From contig CANPYH010000002.1 in assembly GCA_947588325.1 (NCBI GenBank), positions 1 through 33,307 on the forward strand: 33,307 bases of DNA. The letters run 5' to 3'. Source of the stretch: an uncultured Clostridia bacterium. Lineage in GTDB: Bacteria > Bacillota > Clostridia > Christensenellales > Pumilibacteraceae. The translations under genes were made by a program, and so were the position numbers. Position 1 is the stretch's first letter; every line of letters begins with the position of its first letter. Below the pieces are notes generated by a model. It saw only the letters and a program-made list of their open reading frames with translations, had not been told where the DNA came from and ran no database searches. Positions 24,864-33,206 of this stretch are shown here, piece after piece.

Positions 24864-25114
24864 GACAATCCCCTCAGGCGCAACAAGTTGCGCCAGCTCC
24901 CCTCCCCTTATTAAGGGCGGCCACACCTTGCACCTGACTTCTCGCGCTTTTCAATCTTTTGGTCTGGCACAACCTGCTACCCGAGTTTAGGCCATAACCA
25001 ACAATCTTGTAATGAAACAAGTTATGTAACTATATTCCCCGAAAAGCGGGGAACGAATGTGACCGCCCGAAGTCGAGGGGGGCTGTCTGCTGTCAGGCAA
25101 ACTGAGGGGATTGT
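24864..25114. repeat. MITE-like element with terminal inverted repeats (251 bp)
   Basis: Starts GACAATCCCCTCAGG with tip hairpin GGCGCAACAAGTTGCGCC and ends with CTGAGGGGATTGT. The core contains CAACAATCTTGTAATG and a GAATG...ACCGCCC right arm like the 308-509 element, plus about 50 extra bases (CTTGCACCTGACTTCTCGCG onward). Short open frames here are repeat-derived. Outside the listed repeats and the DnaA-box pair, 24570-25343 holds nothing I can identify. Confidence 0.7.
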
Positions 25115-25202
25115 AACGCACCATACAAAGTTTGTTGCTCAAACACACAAAGTATCACAACCAAAAATTAAACGAAGATTTTTAAGTTTTTTTGGAAAGG
25201 GG

Positions 25203-25250
25203 TTTAAAGGGGGAAACCTTTTTGTTCACAAAAAGGTTTCCCCCTTTAAA
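25203..25250 (-). repeat. 48-bp perfect hairpin repeat, copy iii, possible terminator of the M3 gene
   Basis: Arms of 23 bases (TTTAAAGGGGGAAACC...) pair perfectly around TC. On the minus strand it is followed by CCCCTTTCCAAAAAAACTT, the same flank as copies i and ii on the plus strand. It lies about 95 bases after the stop of the M3 oligoendopeptidase gene. Confidence 0.7.
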
Positions 25251-25275
25251 GCACACTTCTACAAAAACACCTGAC

Positions 25276-25298
25276 GAGTTATGCACAAGTTATCAACA
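25276..25298 (+). promoter_or_regulatory. DnaA-box doublet
   Basis: GAGTTATGCACAAGTTATCA plus ACA: TTATGCACA (25279-25287) followed by TTATCAACA (25290-25298). The same 23-base doublet, with one or two changes, occurs at 27864-27886 and inverted at 28082-28104. Confidence 0.55.
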
Positions 25299-25343
25299 AT
25301 GATTGCGCGATACCGTACCTTACTATTCTTTGCTAAACTTTGG

Positions 25344-27050
25344 CTATATTTTCGCGTGAATACGGGCGCGGAGCGCACCGAGTAGCTCGTCGATTTTCTT
25401 CGTAGTCTCGGCAAGCGCATTGGGACGCAGCGGGTTTTTAAGCCCCTCGCTCTCGACCAGCTCCCCAAACGGCAACTCCCCGCCCTTCTTAACCAAACGC
25501 ATGTATCGAGCGAAGGCGGAATCGAAGTCGGATTGCGCCTCGAGCAGGAATTGATGCGCCACCGACTGCGAAAGACAGTAGTCTATATAATACATGGGGT
25601 TCTCGTATATGTGCATCTGGTACTGCCAACGCGTCCCTTTTTCGAAATATGGCAAACCCTCGACGGAAAGATATGGACGATAATAGATGTCCAATTTTTT
25701 CCATTCCTCATTGCGTTCGGAAGGGGTCATATCGGGGTGCTCGTAGCAGATCTGCTGGAACTGGTCCACCTCGGCGCCGTAAGGGATAAAGGCCAGCGAC
25801 GAGAGCAGGTGCGCATATCTGTACTCCTTCGCCCGTGCGCCGAAGAACTTATCCATATACTTCCAGGCGAGAAACTCCATTGCCATCGAGTGAATCTCTG
25901 CGACGGACATTGTGCCGAGGTTAAGTTCATAGTCGTGGCCGGGCTTAAACATCTCATAGAAGGCGAGCGCGTGTCCCGCCTCATGCGTGAGTACGTCCAC
26001 GTCGCCGCTTGAGCCGTTGAAGTTGGCGAGTATAAAGGGCTGACCGTAGTCGTCGACCGAGGTGCAATATCCCCCGCCCCACTTCCCCTTTCGCGCGAAC
26101 ACGTCGAAGGCGTCGGCGGCGAGCATAGCGTCTATAAACTCGGCGGTGTCGGCGCCCATGTCGCGGTACATGTCGCGAGCGGCGCGCATCATAGCGGCTG
26201 TGCCTATGGTCGGTTCGGGATTGCCGTTAGCGAAACAGACCTCGTTATCGTACAGCATAATTTTGTCTATGCCGAGAGCGTCGGCGCACTCCCTTCTACG
26301 CGCGGAAACTACGGGCACTACGTCCTTTTTAACGCTATCGCGGAACCGCTCGATCTCCTTGCGGCCGTAGGAATAGCGCCCCATCAGGCAGTCGCCCATC
26401 TCGGCGTAGGAAGCAAACCCCATCTTTTCGGCCATGCGCGCGCGGACCTTAACCAAAGAATCGAACAGCCCGTCGAGCTGCTCGGCGTGCTTTTGCAGTG
26501 TTTTTCCCGCCGTTTCCATCGCTTTTCTGCGCACGGTGCGGTCGGCGTCGTCGAAGTACTTGCGCAGCACGGATAGCGGCATGCTCTCGCCGCAGAAACG
26601 GAAGGTTGTCTCGGACATCAGGCGATCGTACTCGGTTATCAGGCGGTTTTCCTCGGCAAGGTCGGCGACTATGCGCTCGTCGGTTACGCGTAGCGCCGTT
26701 TCGTACACCTTCGCGACGTTGGGGTTCATCAGTTCCAGCGCTTGAGGAAGGTGCGGGTTATGCAAAAACGCGCGGTTAGTCTCGATCGCGGCGGCTGACA
26801 GGCGGGGCAGATTGGCGTCGTAGTACTCCTTTTCGCGCAGGTAGTAGGCGTCTTGGGTGTTCAGGGTGAAGCGGATGTTGCACAGCGAGACCATAGTCTG
26901 GATGTGTTTGCTGCGCACTATCCCCTCTTTGCGTATCTCCGCCATATCGCGTCCGTTTGGCGCGCGGCGCATTCTCTCCGCCAGCTGGCGGAAGTACCGA
27001 CATTCGGCGTCGATATCGATTCGCTCGTATTTCATTTCGCTTATCTTCAT
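25344..27050 (-). CDS. M3-family oligoendopeptidase
   Basis: A cytoplasmic zinc peptidase of 568 residues without a signal peptide, which would degrade oligopeptides. The zinc helix HEAGH is at residues 356-360 in VLTHEAGHALAFYEM, and the third ligand lies in MSVAEIHSMAMEFL. PYFEKGTRWQYQMHIYENP, seen in part as RWQYQMHIYENPMYYIDY, matches the conserved C-terminal substrate-site region of oligoendopeptidase F-like enzymes. The start at 27050 (MKISEMKYERID) is chosen from the promoter position: the -10 ends seven bases upstream and there is no ribosome binding site close by, so the message may be leaderless. Confidence 0.92.
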   Translation of the reverse strand: MKISEMKYERIDIDAECRYFRQLAERMRRAPNGRDMAEIRKEGIVRSKHIQTMVSLCNIRFTLNTQDAYYLREKEYYDANLPRLSAAAIETNRAFLHNPHLPQALELMNPNVAKVYETALRVTDERIVADLAEENRLITEYDRLMSETTFRFCGESMPLSVLRKYFDDADRTVRRKAMETAGKTLQKHAEQLDGLFDSLVKVRARMAEKMGFASYAEMGDCLMGRYSYGRKEIERFRDSVKKDVVPVVSARRRECADALGIDKIMLYDNEVCFANGNPEPTIGTAAMMRAARDMYRDMGADTAEFIDAMLAADAFDVFARKGKWGGGYCTSVDDYGQPFILANFNGSSGDVDVLTHEAGHALAFYEMFKPGHDYELNLGTMSVAEIHSMAMEFLAWKYMDKFFGARAKEYRYAHLLSSLAFIPYGAEVDQFQQICYEHPDMTPSERNEEWKKLDIYYRPYLSVEGLPYFEKGTRWQYQMHIYENPMYYIDYCLSQSVAHQFLLEAQSDFDSAFARYMRLVKKGGELPFGELVESEGLKNPLRPNALAETTKKIDELLGALRARIHAKI

Positions 27051-27057
27051 GTTTGTA

Positions 27058-27086
27058 ATTGTACTCCCCCTTGCGCCTTTTGTCAA
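27058..27086 (-). promoter_or_regulatory. Promoter of the M3 oligoendopeptidase gene, predicted leaderless
   Basis: Minus strand TTGACA (27081-27086), 17-base spacer, TACAAT (27058-27063). Seven bases separate the -10 from the ATG. Confidence 0.7.
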
Positions 27087-27863
27087 GACGTGTAATGCGA
27101 GGAATTTTGCAAGAGTGCGCGAAATTGTTGTGTTGTTGTGCCGTGTAGGAGATGCGGTGGCAGCGTGATAGGGCGGTTGGGTTAGCTCTTTGGCAAGGTG
27201 CGGTGGTGTTAGTGTTGGGTTAGGTGCGGTTGGGTTATGTGGAGATTTGGGGCGATGTTAAATAAATATCTTTTCGGTTTGCGTTGGAGCATGTACCGAG
27301 CAAAGTACGACGCGTTGTTGCGAGGGTGCAGGAGAGATTGGGGCGGGTTTGTTCTTGTGCGAGCAATTCGCGCGAATATGTGCAATCAGTGCCGGAGAGG
27401 TTAGTTTGGGTTGTGCGGGAGATTTTGGGCGATGACAGTGTTAGTTGGGTTAGTGGGTTGAGCTTGTCGGACAGTCAATGTGCGAGGTTGTGTCGCAAGT
27501 TGTATTTGGTTTGTACAGTAAGTACATATAGCCGTCGGAGCAAATAGTGTTTTGATTGCGCGACAACTCGTCTCGGGAAGGGCGAGGGATCGCCGTAATA
27601 ATAATTCGGTTAGCGGTTGCATATGTGCGTGGCTGCGATGTAGCTTGTCTGCCTGGCCGCAAGCATTGTTATTTTTGTGTGCGTCCTGTTACGGCTGTAG
27701 TTGATTTGCGAATTGGGAGAAAGCTGCAGTGGCAATACGTTCGGAATCGCTGCGGTATGTTTATTATCAACGATTACGGCGGGCATATCGACATGGTAAA
27801 TTATTGTCCGATTATTTTCGACAGAAAATAACATTTTGCCCACATTTTTATAACTTAAATTAA

Positions 27864-28104
27864 GAGTTATCCACAAGTTATCAACAGATATTATAATGAT
27901 ATCTATTTGCTATTATATCATTATGATATCATTATGCAAGATATTAAATCATAACAATCAAGTTATGAAGTAATATGTATCGCAAAATTTTGGGGCGAAC
28001 TCTAAAAACAAGAAGTACGACTCGGGATAATTATATGGAGACAATAAGCGGCATAGATGGGAAGCGCTTGAGGCCAAGCGTTGTTGATAATTTGTGGATA
28101 ACTC
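27864..28104. promoter_or_regulatory. Inverted pair of DnaA-box doublets flanking an AT-rich spacer
   Basis: The left doublet (27864-27886, plus) has TTATCCACA at 27867-27875 and TTATCAACA at 27878-27886. The right doublet (28082-28104, minus) has TGTTGATAA at 28082-28090 and TGTGGATAA at 28093-28101. The two 23-base doublets are inverted repeats with 22 of 23 identical. The 195-base spacer starts with ATTATAATGATATC and contains ATATCATTATGATATCATTA. This is the layout expected of an origin-like DnaA assembly site. Confidence 0.55.
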
Positions 28105-28895
28105 GAAAAGTAAATTTATGAAAATCTATAAAAAACGGCAGAAGAGCAAATTATATGTTAAAAATATACGTAAAAACTATTATATATGTTAAATTAACAT
28201 CGTCATGTCGCCGAATTGTCCTCGGTTGTTTTGATATTTATTAAAATCTATCGCATTTATTTTTGTTTTTGTTAAATTCTCGCCGTTTTATTTGCTTTTT
28301 TACTGAATTTTCCTCGGTTTTTAACGAAATTTCCCCAAATCCTATATATCCTTTACGTTTGTTCGCAAGATCCTTTGATCTTTTGCGTCCAGAGTGGGTA
28401 TTTTGTTCTACTGATTATTGAATTTTTCCGCGGAAATTATGAAATTTTTTTCGCAGTTTTTGAAATTATGTTATGATTTAATAATTAAGATTTATAGTAA
28501 TTCCATCCTTTGTGATCTCGCCGTGTTTTGCGCTTGTATCTTCAGTGCCCGCTTGTAACGCACTCATAATCCTTCCTTCCGAAGAATGATTTTGCCTTAT
28601 GAGTACTCCAAGAAATGCCGTTTTTACGCCGAATTTTTCCTTGTTTTGCCGCGCATTTTTTCAATTTTATTTTCCCGAGACAAATAAAGTTATGATATAA
28701 TATCAGTATATCATTTATCCCAATGCGCCGCCTGCTAATTTTGCGATTTTCTTGAATTTAATCAGCTTTTTATGTCCTGATTCCTACTTGTGCGTGGTCT
28801 TTGGCTCACCGTATGTCTTTATGCATATTTCCGTTGTCGTCGATTTCCTTTTGTTGAAAATATTCCTTATCTCTTGCGACTTGCTTTCCTTCGGT

Positions 28896-28911
28896 TGTTT
28901 CACGTGAAACA
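28896..28911. promoter_or_regulatory. parS: parS site 1
   Basis: TGTTTCACGTGAAACA, a perfect 16-bp match to the bacterial chromosomal parS consensus bound by ParB/Spo0J. It lies about 1.5 kb downstream of the parB stop. Confidence 0.93.
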
Positions 28912-29142
28912 TTTATAATTATTTGCGGGCATATTGTTGCTTTACTTTTACGGAACATCGTGACGAGAAGCAATTGAGAAGTCGCTTCAATATCAAATGC
29001 TCTCAATAAGCATTAAGATTACTCGGCAGTTACCCGAAAAGCGATCACGGTCGGCGATTGGCAATGATTATAAGCCTGTTATTTATCGTTCCGTTTCGAA
29101 TTTGCCTTGGCAAGCGGTTTTGTCTTTGCGCTAATTTGTAAT

Positions 29143-29158
29143 TGTTTCACGTGAAACA
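29143..29158. promoter_or_regulatory. parS: parS site 2
   Basis: Second perfect TGTTTCACGTGAAACA, 247 bp from the first. Two perfect copies this close are not expected by chance and mark the ParB loading zone. Confidence 0.93.
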
Positions 29159-30404
29159 AATTCCGACTTGTTGTTGATGTGATAGCTGGACTTGGCAAAA
29201 TTGAATCTCCAACCGCGTCAAAAGATCTATGGGGGTTAAAAAAATAAATTATTTTGTGGGAAATATCCTTGATCAATCATTGAGTTTGGCGTTAACTCGG
29301 GGTTTCAATATCTTTTACAAAGTTGTTAACAAGTTCCAAAATAAATAATTGCGGAGCTGTGCAACAAGGCGAGCGCAGGTATAAGTTCGCGGTTTCGAAA
29401 CGACACAGTCGCGTTATCTGAGCGACGGCAAAAAATAGTGCCAAGGTAGTCGCGCCATAGTTACCGATTAAAACGGAAGTATGCTCAGTCGATATGATGA
29501 GTAAAATAATTTTGGACTGCCTTGCGCGAGAGGGATTATCGGTAGACGTTGGCGTATTTACTTGTTCTGGGCTGCGGCGAAATCCGCGTGTTTCTCTCCT
29601 GAACACTCTATATTGTCCTTTTATCCGCGGTGCCTGATCGGATGTTTACGTTTCTAATGTGTTTTTTGCCCTAACATCGCGTAGCGCAACATCTTGCGTT
29701 GTTTCTTTCGCCGTATAGCTTCGCGCCACCGATTGCGTTCAGATCGTTTCACGGTTTATTTTCACTCGCGCACGCTGCATGCAAAAAGCCGTTCGGGCTG
29801 TTGGCCTCGGACGACTTTCGGTTATTTGTATTTAATTAGTGGTGTATGCTGCTAATAATTTAGTCACAATTGAATAGCTAAAGTGCCGACGGCGCTGATG
29901 CTTCTACCGCTTGGCCAACATCGCAACAGTAGTCGGAGTTTAATTGTCTCTCCGACCTCGAAAGGGAACAGTATATGTTGCCCGCACAAAGCGCTACCTT
30001 GAGAGATATCAAACTTCCGACTGACTATCGGGCAAAACTTTACAGGCACAACACACATTGCGGCGAATAAACGCAAGGCACCAAGAAACGACGGCAGCAA
30101 CAGCGCTATCGTATAGCGCCAATCTGCGAACCTCGCCGCCAAGTCTCTCCGCAAAATGAACCTGGGTGGTATCCGCAGGGATAACGGCTTACAAGCACGA
30201 TTCCGAGTGCGCGCTTTTCGAGGCGTCGACTTGCGGGATTAAACCAAAACCTTTTGGCGAATCTGCCCAACCGCTCACCGCACCTCGGGCGATTGCTTAA
30301 ATCCCGCGCCGCGCCACTGCCCGCGTGCGTAACCACCGACACCGCACCACTGCCTACCTACATAATCCACACCGCACCTCGGCGCGCCTGTTAAACCCAA
30401 ACGC

Positions 30405-31268
30405 TTACTTTTTCTTGCTCTTCTCGAGGATTTCGAGCAATTCGTGCAAGCGGTTCAGGTCGTCGGTGGAGTAGTAGTCGATATAAATTCTACCCTTGCG
30501 GTCATTGCCGTACACCGAGACCTTGGTCGCAAACACGCGCTGCATGCGCTCGACCATATCTTTAAGCTCGAGGGAAGGCTCGGGCGGTTTAGGCTTCGAG
30601 GCAGGGGGCGCGGTAAGCGCCTTAACAATCTTTTCAAGCTCACGAACGGTAATCTTGCCGCCGACAGCCTTTTTAGCCAGCTCGAGTTGCTTCTCGTCGG
30701 AAATGCCCACCAGGCACCGCGCGTGACCTTCGGACAGCTTGCCCGCCGCGACAAGATCGATAACGGGTGCGGAGAGGGTAAGCAGACGGAGCGTGTTGGC
30801 GACAGAGGGGCGCGACTTGCCGATTCTGTCCGCGACTTGCTCCTGAGTATATGAGTAGTCAGTCATCAGCTGTTTAATCGCCGCAGCCACCTCGATGGGG
30901 TTAAGGTCCTCGCGTTGCAGGTTTTCGATCAGGGAGATCTCCTTGATTTCCTTCTCCGAGTAGTCGCGTACTATCGCGGGAATGGTCGAAAGCCCCGCCT
31001 TCTTTGCTGCGCGCCATCGACGCTCTCCGGCTATAATCATGTAGCCGTCGCCGCGCTTAACAAGGATAATGGGGGAGATAACGCCGTGCACGCGAATGCT
31101 GTTAGCGAGTTCGAGCAGCGCCGCCTCGTCGAAAGACTTGCGGGGCTGGTTCTCGTTAGGTCGGATTTGCGCGATGGGGATCTCCTTAGCGGTGTTATCG
31201 TCGTCGTCCAGGGTCAAGTCTCCGAAAAGGGCGCCCAGACCCTTTCCTAAACCGTGTTTAACTGCCAT
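30405..31268 (-). CDS. parB: Chromosome partitioning protein ParB (Spo0J family)
   Basis: A CTP-dependent DNA clamp that loads at parS and spreads along the DNA to organise the origin region for segregation and condensin loading. 287 residues, close to Spo0J. The N-terminus KHGLGKGLGALFG is the ParA-contact motif. The CTP/ParB domain has NENQPRKSF, GERRWRAA (81-88) and ENLQRED (115-121). The HTH is YTQEQVADRIGKSRPSVANT (about 140-159). The C-terminal dimer domain follows a Pro/Lys linker. GGAGGATGACAT precedes the ATG. parA, usually immediately upstream, is absent: 31269-33307 has no gene. Noc is a paralogue, but the perfect parS sites nearby favour ParB. Confidence 0.96.
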   Translation of the reverse strand: MAVKHGLGKGLGALFGDLTLDDDDNTAKEIPIAQIRPNENQPRKSFDEAALLELANSIRVHGVISPIILVKRGDGYMIIAGERRWRAAKKAGLSTIPAIVRDYSEKEIKEISLIENLQREDLNPIEVAAAIKQLMTDYSYTQEQVADRIGKSRPSVANTLRLLTLSAPVIDLVAAGKLSEGHARCLVGISDEKQLELAKKAVGGKITVRELEKIVKALTAPPASKPKPPEPSLELKDMVERMQRVFATKVSVYGNDRKGRIYIDYYSTDDLNRLHELLEILEKSKKK

Positions 31269-31290
31269 ATGTCATCCTCCGTTTTTATTT

Positions 31291-31320
31291 ATTATAGTAT
31301 GCGCCCGTGCGTTTTGTCAA
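31291..31320 (-). promoter_or_regulatory. Promoter of parB
   Basis: Minus strand TTGACA (31315-31320), 18-base spacer, TATAAT (31291-31296), both perfect consensus hexamers, 22 bases upstream of the ATG. parB is therefore probably transcribed alone. Confidence 0.8.
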
Positions 31321-31950
31321 GATGTAGCGCGGAAATTCCCCGATTTTTTCTCTGGGCAAGTATGGTAATTATTAACTCATAACTTTGTGCGTTTCACCCA
31401 AGCTTCTTTCCCCCCGCGTTGTGCGCTTTTACGCGCTGTCGCTTGGGTCGTCAGGGGGAACAAGCGCGAGAGGGTCGGGTAGATGCGAGTTTGCGGGCCG
31501 CGGGGAACAGACAAACTGCAAAAAGAGGTGAAAGAGCCGCATAGATATGATATCATAACTTTATTTGTAAAGGGAGTGGAATAACAGGGTGTTATACGAG
31601 GTCATTTAGCGGGGTGACATAATGCTCGCGGCGCGCGGAGGATCTTATGCGTGGGTGGTCGAGGATCGAGGGTTTTTCGCTGCGAAGAAGTCGTTTCGGC
31701 GCGCGGCAGAATCAATACAGAAGTAGACGGTATGGCGGGTTTTGCATTGCGGGTGAAGGGTGGAGAGACAGAGCGCGTGTGTGGCGGTTGGTGGGTTTTT
31801 CGAGTCGGCGCGGAAAGGCGGAGACGGAACACGGAGGAGCGAGTTTTCGCACACTTGCCATAGCTGCGCGGATTGGCTTGGCGGCAAAGTTTTTCAGAGG
31901 GCATACAGGTATGCGAGTATGTTTTACGTGTGCCTTGCGTTTAGCGAACA

Positions 31951-32140
31951 ATTGGCGACGAACAGATTATTACTGTTCTGCGGGCTGGTGGTTTATAAAG
32001 GGTAGAGTGAGGATATTGTTTACGCACGCCTTGCGTTTGCGATCGATTGACGACGAACAGATTATTACTGTTCTGCGGGCCGGTAGTTTATAAGGGGTGG
32101 AGTGAGGATATTGTTTACGCACGCCTTGATTTTGTTGTTG
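31951..32140 (+). repeat. 95-bp tandem repeat, two units plus a partial third
   Basis: Units 31951-32045 and 32046-32140 are closely similar, each starting ATTG(G/A)CGACGAACAG. Each contains the palindrome GAACAG-ATTATTA-CTGTTC (31960-31978 and 32055-32073). A partial earlier unit is visible at about 31918-31950 (TTTTACGTGTGCCTTGCGTT). Confidence 0.75.
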
Positions 32141-32319
32141 AGTGGAATTTTCGATCACATTCAAATCGTTCGCACAGTGTCCGACAACGCGCCAACAGGA
32201 AAAATAAGGACAAAGGTATGAAATCATAACTTTGTATATTGGAGAGCAGAAAATAGAGGGGTGTTTATATATAGATATTAAGGTTTGCACATTGGTGGTC
32301 AGCAAATATGGCGGTAGAA

Positions 32320-32470
32320 TGGAAAATCAAGATATGGTGGGGTTGATCGGCGGGGTAAAGCGCGGGTGTTTGTGCGTGCGTGGCACGTGGCGCAGGGTTG
32401 AGTCTGCGTAGAGATAATAAAAAGGGCGATAGATAATACATAGATATTAAATCATAACTTTGAACATTAG
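32320..32470 (+). repeat. 151-bp direct repeat, copy A
   Basis: Nearly identical to 32625-32775, offset 305 bp. Shared strings include GCGTGCGTGGCACGTGGCGC, GTTGAGTCTGCGTAGAGATA and GATATTAAATCATAACTTTG. No coding capacity is evident. Confidence 0.85.
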
Positions 32471-32624
32471 AGATTGTGAACAATAAAGAATGGGTGGAAT
32501 TTGTGTAGTAATCTTTTGTGATAGAAGGGGAGACATGAAGCGAGCATTTGTTTAGATTAGGGGGATCTTTTAGTGGGATATTAGGGGCTTGCAAATCAGG
32601 AGTTAGTGGATATAACCATGAGGG

Positions 32625-32775
32625 TGGAAAACCAAGACATGGTGGGGTTGATCGGCAGGGTAAAGCGCGGGTATTTGTGCGTGCGTGGCACGTGGCGCAG
32701 GGTTGAGTCTGCGTAGAGATAATAAAAAGGGCGATAGATAACACATAGATATTAAATCATAACTTTGAACATTAG
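32625..32775 (+). repeat. 151-bp direct repeat, copy B
   Basis: Second copy of 32320-32470, with few substitutions. Outside the core, TGTTTATATATAGAT recurs at about 32261, 32808 and 32828, indicating a larger degenerate satellite unit of about 300 bp. Confidence 0.85.
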
Positions 32776-33027
32776 GGACGTGAAAGATTATTATGGTGGA
32801 GGGTTGTTTATATATAGATTCAAGATGTTGTTTATATATAGATATATTAAGAGTTTGCAAATAAGAGTCGGTTGATATAGACGAGAGAGCGGGAAATGTT
32901 GTAAGATCACTGTTACGCCGCAATTTGGGTAGAATTATTATGCGTTGGTTTGTTGGTGGGAAAGGTTATATTTTGAAATATTAAGCAACGCTATTCGAGT
33001 AATAATTACTTTTGGGTAGCGAACATT

Positions 33028-33086
33028 AACAATCCCCTCAGTCGTCCCGTTGGGACGCCAGCCCCCCCTTACTAAGGGCGGCCCAC
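33028..33086. repeat. MITE-type palindrome arm
   Basis: AACAATCCCCTCAG, tip hairpin built on CGTCCCGTTGGGACG, then the C-run and AAGGGCGGCCCAC. It is preceded by AATAATTACTTTTGGGTAGC, comparable to the tail at 8600-8618. Confidence 0.6.
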
Positions 33087-33159
33087 AGTTTGTTTCAGAC
33101 TTTCTGGGGAATAAATACTTAACCAATATTGTGAAACCACTGCTTTATACCGCAAACCC

Positions 33160-33206
33160 CATGCATTAAATACATAAACTCCCTGCATTAAATACGTAAA
33201 CCCCTT
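33160..33206 (+). repeat. Short tandem repeat (about 23-bp unit)
   Basis: GCATTAAATACATAAACTCC is followed by GCATTAAATACGTAAACCCC. The unit resembles the ATTAAATCATAAC motif found elsewhere in the gene-free region, but with one extra base. Confidence 0.5.

Larger units (their letters stand above)
27087..30404. other. Gene-free region with DnaA boxes and parS sites; candidate origin/centromere region
   Basis: No credible gene in 3.3 kb; only short frames without ribosome sites or recognisable products. 27100-27550 is strikingly G/T-rich on the plus strand. 27830-29000 is strongly AT-rich and holds an inverted pair of DnaA-box doublets, two copies of ATTAAATCATAAC (27943-27955 plus; 28470-28482 minus) and the first perfect parS, with the second just beyond at 29143. 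29300-30000 shows nothing I recognise. 30060-30400 is C/A-rich on the plus strand. No structural RNA gene was identified. The origin assignment is an inference, because dnaA and dnaN are not in view. Confidence 0.5.

Noticed and set aside
29740..29765. Possible third parS (GTTTCACGG) and similar half-sites near 31388 and 33130
   Set aside because: Only half of the 16-bp palindrome is present in each.
30158..30185. T-box-like GGGTGGTATCCGCAGG
   Set aside because: It only partly matches the antiterminator consensus. No specifier stem or downstream aminoacyl-tRNA synthetase gene is present, and the adjacent gene is on the other strand.
27087..30404. Possible tmRNA, RNase P RNA, SRP RNA or tRNA genes in the gene-free region
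   Set aside because: I looked for their conserved signatures by eye and found none. A covariance-model search would be needed to exclude a diverged example.
31951..32775. Possible CRISPR array
   Set aside because: Repeat units are 95-305 bp and tandem, without short uniform repeats separated by unique spacers, and no cas genes are present.
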